This document shows positions 1 through 6,011 of a stretch of DNA of 9,644 bases, piece after piece. The notes beneath the pieces are model-generated. The model saw only the letters and a program-made list of their open reading frames with translations, ran no database searches and was not told where the DNA came from. The number at the start of each line of letters is the position of its first letter. The stretch's first letter is position 1. A program made the position numbers and the translations under genes. This DNA is from NIOZ-UU13 sp964444135. Lineage in GTDB: Bacteria; Planctomycetota; Phycisphaerae; Sedimentisphaerales; Anaerobacaceae. The stretch covers positions 1 to 9,644 of the forward strand of contig CAYUFX010000145.1 in assembly GCA_964444135.1 (NCBI GenBank), written 5' to 3'.

Positions 1-2
1 CA

Positions 3-1019
3 AGAGTCATCAACCTCTACCGCTGCCGTAACGTACTGCTCCAGGGAGTTACCATCGTCGACTCTCCGTCATGGACGGTTCATCCGGTTGGTTGTGATAA
101 TTTGGTAGTAGAAGGTATCTCGATTATCAATCCCGAATCCGGCCCAAACACCGATGGCGTGAATCCCGAATCCTGCCGCAATGTGCGAATCTCGAACTGC
201 TTTATCGACACAGGCGACGATTGCATCACGTTGAAATCGGGACGCGATGAAGAGGGCAGATTGAAGGGCAGTCCTACGGAGAATGTCACCATTACCAATT
301 GCGTAATGTACAAAGGCCACGGCGCAGTAGTCATCGGTAGCGAAATGTCAGGAGATGTCCGCAACGTTACCGCTAACAACATCGTCTGTGTGGGAACCGA
401 CCGTGCTGTCCGCATCAAGAGCACACGGGGCCGTGGCGGCGTTGTGGAAAACATTCGCTTCTCCAACTTTGTAGTCGAAAACGTCAGAGAACCAATCTAC
501 ATTACGACTTTTTATACAAAGACCGACCCGGAGCCGGTTTCGCAGCGGACCCCAATCTTTCGTGACATTGCCATAAGCCATTTTACTATCAAGAAGTCAC
601 CGTGTATGGCAAAAATCCTCGGCCTGCCCGAAATGCCCATACAGGGACTGCGTATCACCGACGTGGTGGCCTCAACCGAGGTGGGATTATTGTGTGACAG
701 CACTGTGGGGCTTGAGCTGCAAAACGTGCAGGTCAACACGAACAAAGGGCCTGCTTTCGACATCAGGAACTGTAAAAATATCGAGCTCAATGGAATCAAA
801 ACCACAAAACCGCTCGCTAGTGAGCCGGTGGTCCGGATGGAAAATGTACAAGATGCCTTTATCCACGGATGCAGGGCATTTTCCGGAACAGGAAGCTTTC
901 TGGAACTTAAGGGAAAAACCACAAAAAACATTCACTTAGCTGGAAACCACCTTTCCGCTGCAAAAAATTCATTTGTTTTGAAAAATGGCGCTCAGAAAAG
1001 AGCGGTCGCGGAGAAGTAA
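3..1019 (+). CDS. GH28 family polygalacturonase-type glycoside hydrolase, 3' part
   Basis: The reading frame is already open at the left edge, so the N-terminus and any signal peptide are missing; 338 residues are visible. All four sequence blocks of glycoside hydrolase family 28 are present in order: NTDG (bases 147-158), TGDD about 20 residues later, KGHG about 34 residues after that, and RIK another 30 on. The Asp of NTDG, the Asp pair and the His of GHG are the catalytic set known for the family, so the enzyme looks active. The rest is the repetitive, Asn- and Val-rich sequence expected of a right-handed parallel beta-helix (for example NVRISNC, NVTITNC, NIRFSNF). The family hydrolyses alpha-1,4-galacturonide bonds in pectin or rhamnogalacturonan; the exact substrate cannot be read here. 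A small hairpin (CGCTC/GAGCG, 989-1004) lies inside the last codons without a T-run. The protein is probably exported and works with the downstream exported enzymes. Confidence 0.9.
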   Translation, partial: RVINLYRCRNVLLQGVTIVDSPSWTVHPVGCDNLVVEGISIINPESGPNTDGVNPESCRNVRISNCFIDTGDDCITLKSGRDEEGRLKGSPTENVTITNCVMYKGHGAVVIGSEMSGDVRNVTANNIVCVGTDRAVRIKSTRGRGGVVENIRFSNFVVENVREPIYITTFYTKTDPEPVSQRTPIFRDIAISHFTIKKSPCMAKILGLPEMPIQGLRITDVVASTEVGLLCDSTVGLELQNVQVNTNKGPAFDIRNCKNIELNGIKTTKPLASEPVVRMENVQDAFIHGCRAFSGTGSFLELKGKTTKNIHLAGNHLSAAKNSFVLKNGAQKRAVAEK

Positions 1020-1081
1020 GAAATGCATTTTATTGAGAAAGAAGCGAATTAGTACCTGTTTCGGAAAGAAAAAACCAACGA

Positions 1082-1147
1082 TGTCACCCCTGCGAAAGCA
1101 GGGGTCCAGAGCGAAAAAACTGGATTCCCGCTTTCGCGGGAATGACA
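1082..1147. repeat. Nested palindromic interspersed repeat
   Basis: Two 28-base arms (1082-1109 and 1120-1147), separated by 10 bases, are inverted copies of each other with six mismatches. Each arm is itself a hairpin: CCCCTGC-GAAA-GCAGGGG in the left arm and ATTCCCGC-TTTC-GCGGGAAT in the right arm. The arm-to-arm mismatches lie in the small stems and are compensated, so both small stems stay perfectly paired. The outer words TGTCA and TCCAG are identical between arms. The core GATTCCCGC...GCGGGAATGACA is a form I recall as a scattered repeat in many bacterial genomes; copy number here is not known. In transcripts it could stop or protect the end of the GH28 message; there is no T-run for a classical terminator. 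Confidence 0.8.
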
Positions 1148-1177
1148 GATACTGTTTCCACAACACAAACTAATTTA

Positions 1178-1183
1178 GAAGGG
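1178..1183 (+). promoter_or_regulatory. Ribosome binding site of the aldo/keto reductase gene
   Basis: GAAGGG lies 8 bases before the ATG at 1192. No comparably good site precedes the internal ATG at 1264 that directly leads into the Tat motif, so the longer start is preferred, although 24 residues ahead of the twin arginines is long for a Tat leader. Confidence 0.55.
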
Positions 1184-1191
1184 TAAAAATT

Positions 1192-2229
1192 ATGAAAAAC
1201 GATGTTATTCACAAACCACGTGTTGCTTTGACCGGCAGCGACTTATCACGGCAGGGCGAGGCAATGGGCAGACGCGAATTCCTGAAAAGGGCCGGCTGCG
1301 CCGGAGCCGGATTGGCCCTTGCCGCTATTCACCGACAGGCATCTGCTCAGCCGGTCGACGAATTGCAGAAACGAGTTCTTGGCCGAACAAACCAGAAGGT
1401 CACCATCCTCGGCCTCGGAACGGCCCCTGTTGGAGAAGGTCCCGTTGATGTCCAGGAGGGCATTAAAATCTTTGGCCAAGCCATCGAACGCGGCGTTAAC
1501 TATATCGATACCGCAAGGATATACGGCAACGCCGAAGAAATTCTCGGGTACCTAATCCCAAAACAGCGTGACAAGCTGTTTGTCGTAACAAAGGTCTCGA
1601 CCGATAATGCAGATAGAGCAGAACTTTCCCTGAGCGAATCACTGCGCCGGCTCAAAATCGACCACTTCGACCTCGTCCATATCCACAGCATAGGCAGCAA
1701 AAATCTTGACCGCGTTCTGGCCAAGGATGGCGTCCTCGAATACCTTTTGAAGCAAAAGGAAACCGGCAAGATACGTTTCATTGGAATATCAGGCCATAAC
1801 AGACCGCCCAACTTCGTCCGTATGCTCGAGACCGACCAGATTGATGTGATTATGTGCGTGATGAATTACGCAGACAGGAACATTTATGATTTCGAGGGCA
1901 AGGTTTTACCGGAGGCAAGAAAACGCAACGTCGGCTGCGTGGCTATGAAGGTCTATGCCGGGATAAAGGGCGGCTTCCCTAATCACAGGAGCGGCTATAT
2001 AGGCTGTGTCACCGAGCCTGCTTATCTGCCGAATGCAATGGCCTATGCACTCGATCTCGAAGGCGTCAGCGTAGCTGTGGTCGGTCCATATACAGTCGAG
2101 CAGGCCATACAGAACGTGGAGTTCGCCCGGAAATACAAGCCGCTCTCAGATGAGCAGCGCACCTCATTGTTAGAATACGGCAAAAAGCTGGCGCCGAGTC
2201 TCGGACCGCGATACGGGCCGGTAACATAA
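1192..2229 (+). CDS. Tat-exported aldo/keto reductase family oxidoreductase
   Basis: 345 residues. A twin-arginine motif (RREFLK, R27-R28) is followed by a hydrophobic Ala/Gly stretch and an ASA cleavage-like site near residue 52, so the enzyme is predicted to be folded in the cytoplasm and exported. The mature part is a complete (beta/alpha)8 aldo/keto reductase. The catalytic tetrad is visible as D106 (YIDTA), Y111 (RIYG), K134 (VTKV) and H165 (LVHIH), and the LGLGTAPVG strand opens the barrel. The family reduces aldehydes or ketones with NAD(P)H. Export of a nicotinamide enzyme is odd but common in annotated planctomycete Tat oxidoreductases, where cofactor export in the folded protein is assumed. 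The substrate is unknown; a sugar derivative is a reasonable inference from the GH28 and PQQ-like neighbours. The next gene starts 11 bases after the stop, so the two are probably co-transcribed. An alternative start at 1264 would give 321 residues with a more typical Tat leader. Confidence 0.9.
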   Translation: MKNDVIHKPRVALTGSDLSRQGEAMGRREFLKRAGCAGAGLALAAIHRQASAQPVDELQKRVLGRTNQKVTILGLGTAPVGEGPVDVQEGIKIFGQAIERGVNYIDTARIYGNAEEILGYLIPKQRDKLFVVTKVSTDNADRAELSLSESLRRLKIDHFDLVHIHSIGSKNLDRVLAKDGVLEYLLKQKETGKIRFIGISGHNRPPNFVRMLETDQIDVIMCVMNYADRNIYDFEGKVLPEARKRNVGCVAMKVYAGIKGGFPNHRSGYIGCVTEPAYLPNAMAYALDLEGVSVAVVGPYTVEQAIQNVEFARKYKPLSDEQRTSLLEYGKKLAPSLGPRYGPVT

Positions 2230-2240
2230 AGAAACAACAG

Positions 2241-3548
2241 ATGACAAAAAAGAAAATTTTACTTTGGACAATCGTTACAATATTGGTGATGTCTGCGCCG
2301 CTTTTGGCTGCTGACTGGCCCCAATGGCGCGGACCATTTTTTAACGGCTCCACCGACGAAAAAAACCTCCCCGATTCCTGGAGTCAAACCGAAGGCATCG
2401 CTTGGGTCAGCCCGCTTCCCGGTCCCAGCGGTGCCACTCCCATCATCTGTAACTCTAAGGTGTTCGTCAGTTCAACGGTCAAGTCAAGTCCCGATTTCGT
2501 CGCCCTGTGCTTCGACGCCCGTGAAGGCAGAGAATTATGGAATAAACATATCGGCTCAGATACCCGCAGATTTTCCCGCAATAATATGGCCTCGCCTTCT
2601 GCAGTTACCGATGGCAACAACGTATTTTTTCTGTACGGCAGCGGTGACCTCGTCGGCTTTGATTATGAAGGGAACAAGCTATGGTCGCGGAACATTGAAA
2701 CCGAATATGGTAATCTGGCCCTGCAGTTCGGATATAGTTCCAGCCCCCTCCTGTACCAAAACAAACTCTTTATCCTCGTGGTTCGCCGCAACAAACCTTA
2801 TCGCCGGCCGGACGCTGATGCGCCTCTTGATTCGTATTTGATGGCGCTCAACCCACGAACCGGCAATACTATCTGGAAAAAACAGCGACCAACCAACGCA
2901 TTTGATGAGGGTATGGAAACCTACAGTACGTCCATCCCCTTTGTTCGTAACGGACACGCTGAAATCCTCAATACCGGCGCTGACTTTATCACCGCGCACG
3001 ACCCGGATACAGGAAGTGAATTATGGCGTTTTGAATACCACACATCCAAAGTCAGAAATTCGCGTATCATCCCTTCTCTTGTAACCGGCGAGGGTCTGAT
3101 TTTTGGCACACGGCACAAACACGGTGGCGTCTTTGCTTTTCAACCCCCCAGCTTGAATAATCCTTCTGATGCTCGCATAGTATGGGAATTTGATGGCCCT
3201 TCACCCGATGCCAGCACGCCTCTTTATTATCAGAAGCGTCTGTATGTGCTGAACGGCATCGGGTACGGGAAAGTAGTAACCTGCCTTGAGCCGAAAACCG
3301 GCCGGCAAATCTGGCAGGGCAAAATCGGTGGGCGAGGTCCCTGGCGCGCCTCATTGACCGGCGCAGACGGCAAACTCTACTGTATCAACGAAACCGGCGA
3401 AATCGTCGTGCTTGCCGCCGGCGGCAATGAGTTCAAAATTATCTTCCAGACACAGATAGACGAAGGTCCAATCCAGTCTTCGATTTCTATCGCTGACGGC
3501 CGCCTGTTCATCCGCACCGCCCGAAATCTATACTGCATAGGTAAATAA
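2241..3548 (+). CDS. Secreted PQQ-like beta-propeller repeat protein
   Basis: 435 residues. Residues 1-23 form a Sec signal peptide (KKK, then a hydrophobic run ending PLLA), and the mature protein opens with DWPQWRGP, a start typical of planctomycete members of the PQQ-like repeat group. Blade signatures of the form aromatic/hydrophobic-D-x-x-x-G-x-x-x-W recur: DAREGRELW, DYEGNKLW, NPRTGNTIW, DPDTGSELW, EPKTGRQIW, plus a degenerate INETGEIV near the end. This gives a seven- or eight-bladed propeller of the PQQ_2/PQQ_3 kind. There is no haem-binding CxxCH and no obvious quinoprotein dehydrogenase catalytic block, so it is more likely a binding or scaffold protein than a proven PQQ enzyme. It follows the reductase gene after 11 bases without a strong Shine-Dalgarno, which suggests translational coupling within one operon. 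Its role is unknown; it probably acts in the periplasm with the neighbouring exported enzymes. Confidence 0.88.
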   Translation: MTKKKILLWTIVTILVMSAPLLAADWPQWRGPFFNGSTDEKNLPDSWSQTEGIAWVSPLPGPSGATPIICNSKVFVSSTVKSSPDFVALCFDAREGRELWNKHIGSDTRRFSRNNMASPSAVTDGNNVFFLYGSGDLVGFDYEGNKLWSRNIETEYGNLALQFGYSSSPLLYQNKLFILVVRRNKPYRRPDADAPLDSYLMALNPRTGNTIWKKQRPTNAFDEGMETYSTSIPFVRNGHAEILNTGADFITAHDPDTGSELWRFEYHTSKVRNSRIIPSLVTGEGLIFGTRHKHGGVFAFQPPSLNNPSDARIVWEFDGPSPDASTPLYYQKRLYVLNGIGYGKVVTCLEPKTGRQIWQGKIGGRGPWRASLTGADGKLYCINETGEIVVLAAGGNEFKIIFQTQIDEGPIQSSISIADGRLFIRTARNLYCIGK

Positions 3549-3620
3549 CAGCTCTTTTCATTATCAGTGTAACAGAAATAAGCCAGGCGGCAGATAGAGC
3601 GAAAGTCTTGTCACAAAAAG

Positions 3621-3649
3621 TTGCATTACGAGTGCAAATCAAATATGAT
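3621..3649 (+). promoter_or_regulatory. Candidate promoter with operator-like palindrome
   Basis: TTGCAT (3621-3626) and TATGAT (3644-3649) are separated by 17 bases; the -10 matches the sigma70 consensus at five of six positions, the -35 at only three. The -35 sits inside the inverted repeat TTGCA-N7-TGCAA (3621-3637), a 17-base arrangement of the size used by LacI/GntR-type repressors. A second inverted repeat, ATCTTG/CAAGAT, lies at 3656-3661 and 3677-3682, between this promoter and the start codon. Together they suggest that the downstream Tat protein has its own, possibly sugar-controlled, transcription start. Confidence 0.35.
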
Positions 3650-3717
3650 TTTAAAATCTTGTTATATATCTGATTTCAAGATAGTTTATCGTTTTTAAAT
3701 CTATGAGAGGATACGAT

Positions 3718-5103
3718 ATGGATAAGCAAAAACAAATTACACGACGCGATTTTGTAAAGATAACAGCGCTGGCAGCCGCAGGCGCCGCTTCTGTTATCCG
3801 CAGCAGACCTGTGACGGCTCAGGACAAAGGCGAACGTCCAATGCAGGCCGATGATGTTACCGTGCTCAACCCGCAGAACCGTGTGCCGGTCAGCCTGATT
3901 ATCGATGATTCGACCTGTCTGGTGAACATGGCGCACTTCGGCATACCGCACTTCGCCACGGCCTGGCCGGACAGGTACAAGCAGGACTGGCGCAGCCTGC
4001 CGCGTGAGATACCCGACTCGTTCGTCCGCAAGTTCGGGCAGTGGTGCCGTGAGCACGGCGTAAAAGGCAAATACACCATCATCCCATATCCGGCTTGCGT
4101 CGGCTGGATGGACCGCTGCCTTCCCGGCTGGTCGCAAAAGGAACTTGACGACAGCCTTAAGCTTGTCCGCGAACTGATGCTGCCCGACTGGGATATCCAT
4201 CCTGAGATGCTCAGCCACACCTGGGTCATCAATACCAAGACCGGCCGACCCTATCCGGAGCGGACCGGCTACTACATCGAGAACGCCGGCTGGAGCCAGG
4301 ACAAATCAGCCGATGAGCTCGCGGACTACATGGCCTACGCCCTGCGAATCCTGAAGAACGTCGGTCTACCGTGCGAAGGCATCACGACGCCGGGCGGCTT
4401 CGGCAGCCAAAACCGCGACAACCTCGCCAAGGCGACGCTCCAGTCGTGCCGGGATGTGTTCGGTGCCGAGATTCCTCACTACTTCCGCGACCTCTTCACA
4501 GATGACCGCAGTGTTGCCCCGCTTGTCCAGTACGCATCCGGCCTTGATGGTGATAATCCGAAATGCGTTGTGTCCATCATAGGCTGTACGGGCGACTGGT
4601 TCGGCGGCTGGGACGGCCTTGTCCCAGGCTCTGTCGATAGGTTCATCACCGAAGACCTCATAGGCGGCAGGCTGCCGGAGGTCATCGAAAAAGGCGAGCC
4701 GGCGATACTCGTCTGCCATTGGCCGGGCATATACTTCAACGGCGAGGAAATTGGCTTCAATATTTTCAAAGAAGTGGTCCGCCGAATCCACTCTAAGTAC
4801 GATAATCTGCTCTGGATGAAGCAGAGTGAGATCGCCCGATACTGGGCCGCTAAGGAGCTTACAAAGATTGAGAAGCAGGGCGACCGCATAACTTTCAACG
4901 CCCCATTTGCGACAACGCGATTTACCGTGCGAATAAAGAGCGATTTGCCAACCCTTCCTAAGCTGGTTTCTAACAACAATCCTGTTCGATTACGGCGGGT
5001 GAAGGAACTGCTGCAATTGCAAAGCCAAACCTGGTATGTGGATGGCCGGGACGTTACGGTCTGCTTTGACTTACCCAAAGGTGAATCGACCATTGACCTT
5101 TGA
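3718..5103 (+). CDS. Tat-exported protein, probable NodB/polysaccharide-deacetylase-like fold
   Basis: 461 residues from the ATG at 3718, which has GAGAGG 7 bases upstream; an in-frame ATG at 3703 would overlap that site and is less likely. A Tat leader is clear: TRRDFVK with R9-R10, an Ala-rich hydrophobic stretch, and VTAQ near residue 35. The mature domain opens with VPVSLIIDDST (D63-D64), the position and style of the first acidic motif in NodB-fold deacetylases. H161 and H167 (DIHPEMLSHTW) could supply metal ligands, although the spacing is not the usual H-S-x-x-H. Later come a GITTPGGFGS loop (221-230), LVCHWPG with H334, and the ending LLWMKQSEIARYW, after which a beta-rich tail of about 80 residues follows. 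The family assignment rests on these local features, not on a full match. If right, it would remove acetyl groups from, or otherwise process, a polysaccharide outside the cytoplasm, which fits the GH28 gene in the same cluster. It may equally be an uncharacterised relative without that activity. Confidence 0.6.
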   Translation: MDKQKQITRRDFVKITALAAAGAASVIRSRPVTAQDKGERPMQADDVTVLNPQNRVPVSLIIDDSTCLVNMAHFGIPHFATAWPDRYKQDWRSLPREIPDSFVRKFGQWCREHGVKGKYTIIPYPACVGWMDRCLPGWSQKELDDSLKLVRELMLPDWDIHPEMLSHTWVINTKTGRPYPERTGYYIENAGWSQDKSADELADYMAYALRILKNVGLPCEGITTPGGFGSQNRDNLAKATLQSCRDVFGAEIPHYFRDLFTDDRSVAPLVQYASGLDGDNPKCVVSIIGCTGDWFGGWDGLVPGSVDRFITEDLIGGRLPEVIEKGEPAILVCHWPGIYFNGEEIGFNIFKEVVRRIHSKYDNLLWMKQSEIARYWAAKELTKIEKQGDRITFNAPFATTRFTVRIKSDLPTLPKLVSNNNPVRLRRVKELLQLQSQTWYVDGRDVTVCFDLPKGESTIDL

Positions 5104-5144
5104 TGAGCAAGAAATGCCTGCTGCTGTGTCGGGATTGGGTTTGT

Positions 5145-5224
5145 TTGGCCCATTCGACAGCGCTCAAGACAGGGTTTGTTTGGGTTTGAATTGGCCCATT
5201 CGACTGCGCTCAGGACAAGGTTTG
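5145..5224. repeat. Two direct copies of a 34-base interspersed repeat
   Basis: Copies at 5145-5178 and 5191-5224 begin TTGGCCCATTCGAC and end GGTTTG; they differ at three positions. The start-to-start period is 46 bases, not a multiple of three, so the copies fall in different reading frames and are not a protein repeat. Read in reverse, the core is of the GTCCTGAGCGCAGTCGAA type, which I recall as a common scattered repeat in Planctomycetota and Chloroflexi. The spacer and flanks are made of related TTGGGTTTG words. Confidence 0.75.
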
Positions 5225-5395
5225 AATTGGGTTTGTTTTCACCAAGTGTCCAATTGCGAATATTTTCATAAGCCATTTGCGAAAAGATACTTGCATTCAT
5301 TCGGGCATACAGGAAATTGGGTTTGTTTTGCAAAAAAAGGGCTGATTTGTAGAGAATCCTCGACAGATGTAGTGGTGGCAAGTTAGTGAAGAGTG

Positions 5396-5460
5396 AGCTA
5401 AAGTGCCTAAAGTAAGCTAAAGTTGGATTCTTGATTTTCATAAGTGGTTAAATGGTTAAA
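5396..5460. repeat. Short direct repeats (CTAAAGT triplet and TGGTTAAA pair)
   Basis: CTAAAGT occurs three times between 5398 and 5423, the outer two as GCTAAAGT and the middle one as CCTAAAGT. Then TGGTTAAA occurs twice head to tail at 5445-5460, followed by the related TTGGGTAA. They look like the inside of a larger repeat family rather than regulatory sites. Confidence 0.5.
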
Positions 5461-5538
5461 TTGGGTAATTTGTATAAACTCTAATCTGGATCCCCGGCAG
5501 AAAAGCAAGTGAGCATACACCGAGGACAAGCTTTGCGG

Positions 5539-5594
5539 TGCCTTCTGGCAGTGAACTTCGCCTACTGGCGGTTTATGTTAGCCTTCTGGCTAAC
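5539..5594. repeat. Array of three mini-hairpins with decamer GCCTnCTGGC
   Basis: The decamer occurs at 5540-5549 (TTCT loop), 5560-5569 (TACT loop) and 5581-5590 (TTCT loop), start-to-start 20 and 21 bases. Each forms a stem with a 4-base loop. The bases just outside the core differ but stay paired: T-A in the first, C-G in the second, A-T in the third, and the third extends to a perfect 7-bp stem (GTTAGCC/GGCTAAC). The compensated flanks argue that the stem, not just the word, is kept. Confidence 0.65.
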
Positions 5595-5856
5595 AGGGGG
5601 GTATTATACCATAAAACAGGTTAAATTTCAAGACAATTCGATAAAAATGTCAGAGAGACGACACTCGTATTGAGTATTGCGTATTTTTGGGTGTTTTTGG
5701 GGGGAATTTGCTTGATTTTCGCTGGCCGGGGTGGTAATTTTGAGTTTTTGAGAGGTTTGCATCACGTGGGGTTATTTTTGGGAAATTGCGTAATGGCGAG
5801 AAGATTGCGGATTTGATAATATAAAAAGAGAAAGAGAAATCTATTAAGAGGGCAAT

Positions 5857-5925
5857 ATGCCAAGCGAAGTCTTAAAGAAATACTTGGGCGAGTCAAACAA
5901 TATATATAAGGAGATTTTTTCCTGA
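5857..5925 (+). CDS. Possible 22-residue leader ORF or gene remnant
   Basis: An ATG at 5857, preceded by AAGAGGG ending 4 bases before it, opens a frame reading MPSEVLKKYLGESNNIYKE followed by IFS and a stop at 5923. The composition is like that of the downstream genes and the peptide would be helical and charged. It lies 86 bases before the methyltransferase start. It could be a leader peptide, the cut-off start of a lost gene, or chance; no family is recognised. Confidence 0.2.
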   Translation: MPSEVLKKYLGESNNIYKEIFS

Positions 5926-6011
5926 ATAATTTTTGTTTGGATAACACAATAGCAGTGTCAGTGAACATCCTGATTTATTCTTAGTCAAGAGAAGTTAGGA
6001 ACCTAGATATT

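Larger units (their letters stand above)
5104..6011. other. Repeat-rich spacer without a convincing gene
   Basis: About 0.9 kb between the exported-enzyme cluster and the restriction-modification operon. From left to right it holds two 34-base repeats (5145-5224), recurring TTGGGTTTG words (5135, 5182, 5227 and 5317 approximately), a triple CTAAAGT repeat (5397-5423), a tandem TGGTTAAA pair (5445-5460), three mini-hairpins (5539-5594), the palindrome GGTATTATACC (5600-5610), three GTATT words at an exact 7-base period (5667, 5674, 5681), and a G/T-rich, C-poor stretch to about 5800. The last 200 bases are A/T-rich and serve as leader for the methyltransferase gene. Long open frames exist on both strands in the left part but consist of repeat translation or the shadow of the upstream gene. 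Confidence 0.7.

Noticed and set aside
3676..4218. 180-codon open frame on the minus strand
   Set aside because: Antisense shadow of a GC-richer coding gene with clear Tat and conserved features on the plus strand.
5145..5224. Possible CRISPR repeats
   Set aside because: Only two imperfect copies with a 12-base gap made of related words, and no cas gene.
5036..5386. 116-codon open frame on the plus strand
   Set aside because: It starts inside the Tat protein gene in another frame and continues through the 34-base repeats; the repeat period breaks frame.
4479..5441. 320-codon open frame on the minus strand
   Set aside because: Its 3' two thirds are the antisense of the Tat protein gene and its 5' part is repeat translation; no domain and no ribosome site.
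5685..5745. Possible G-quadruplex
   Set aside because: Only three G-runs within reach, with loops too long for the usual pattern.
5786..5820. Possible promoter TTGCGT ... GATAAT before the methyltransferase operon
   Set aside because: The spacing is 23 bases, too long for a sigma70 promoter; no better -35 was found.
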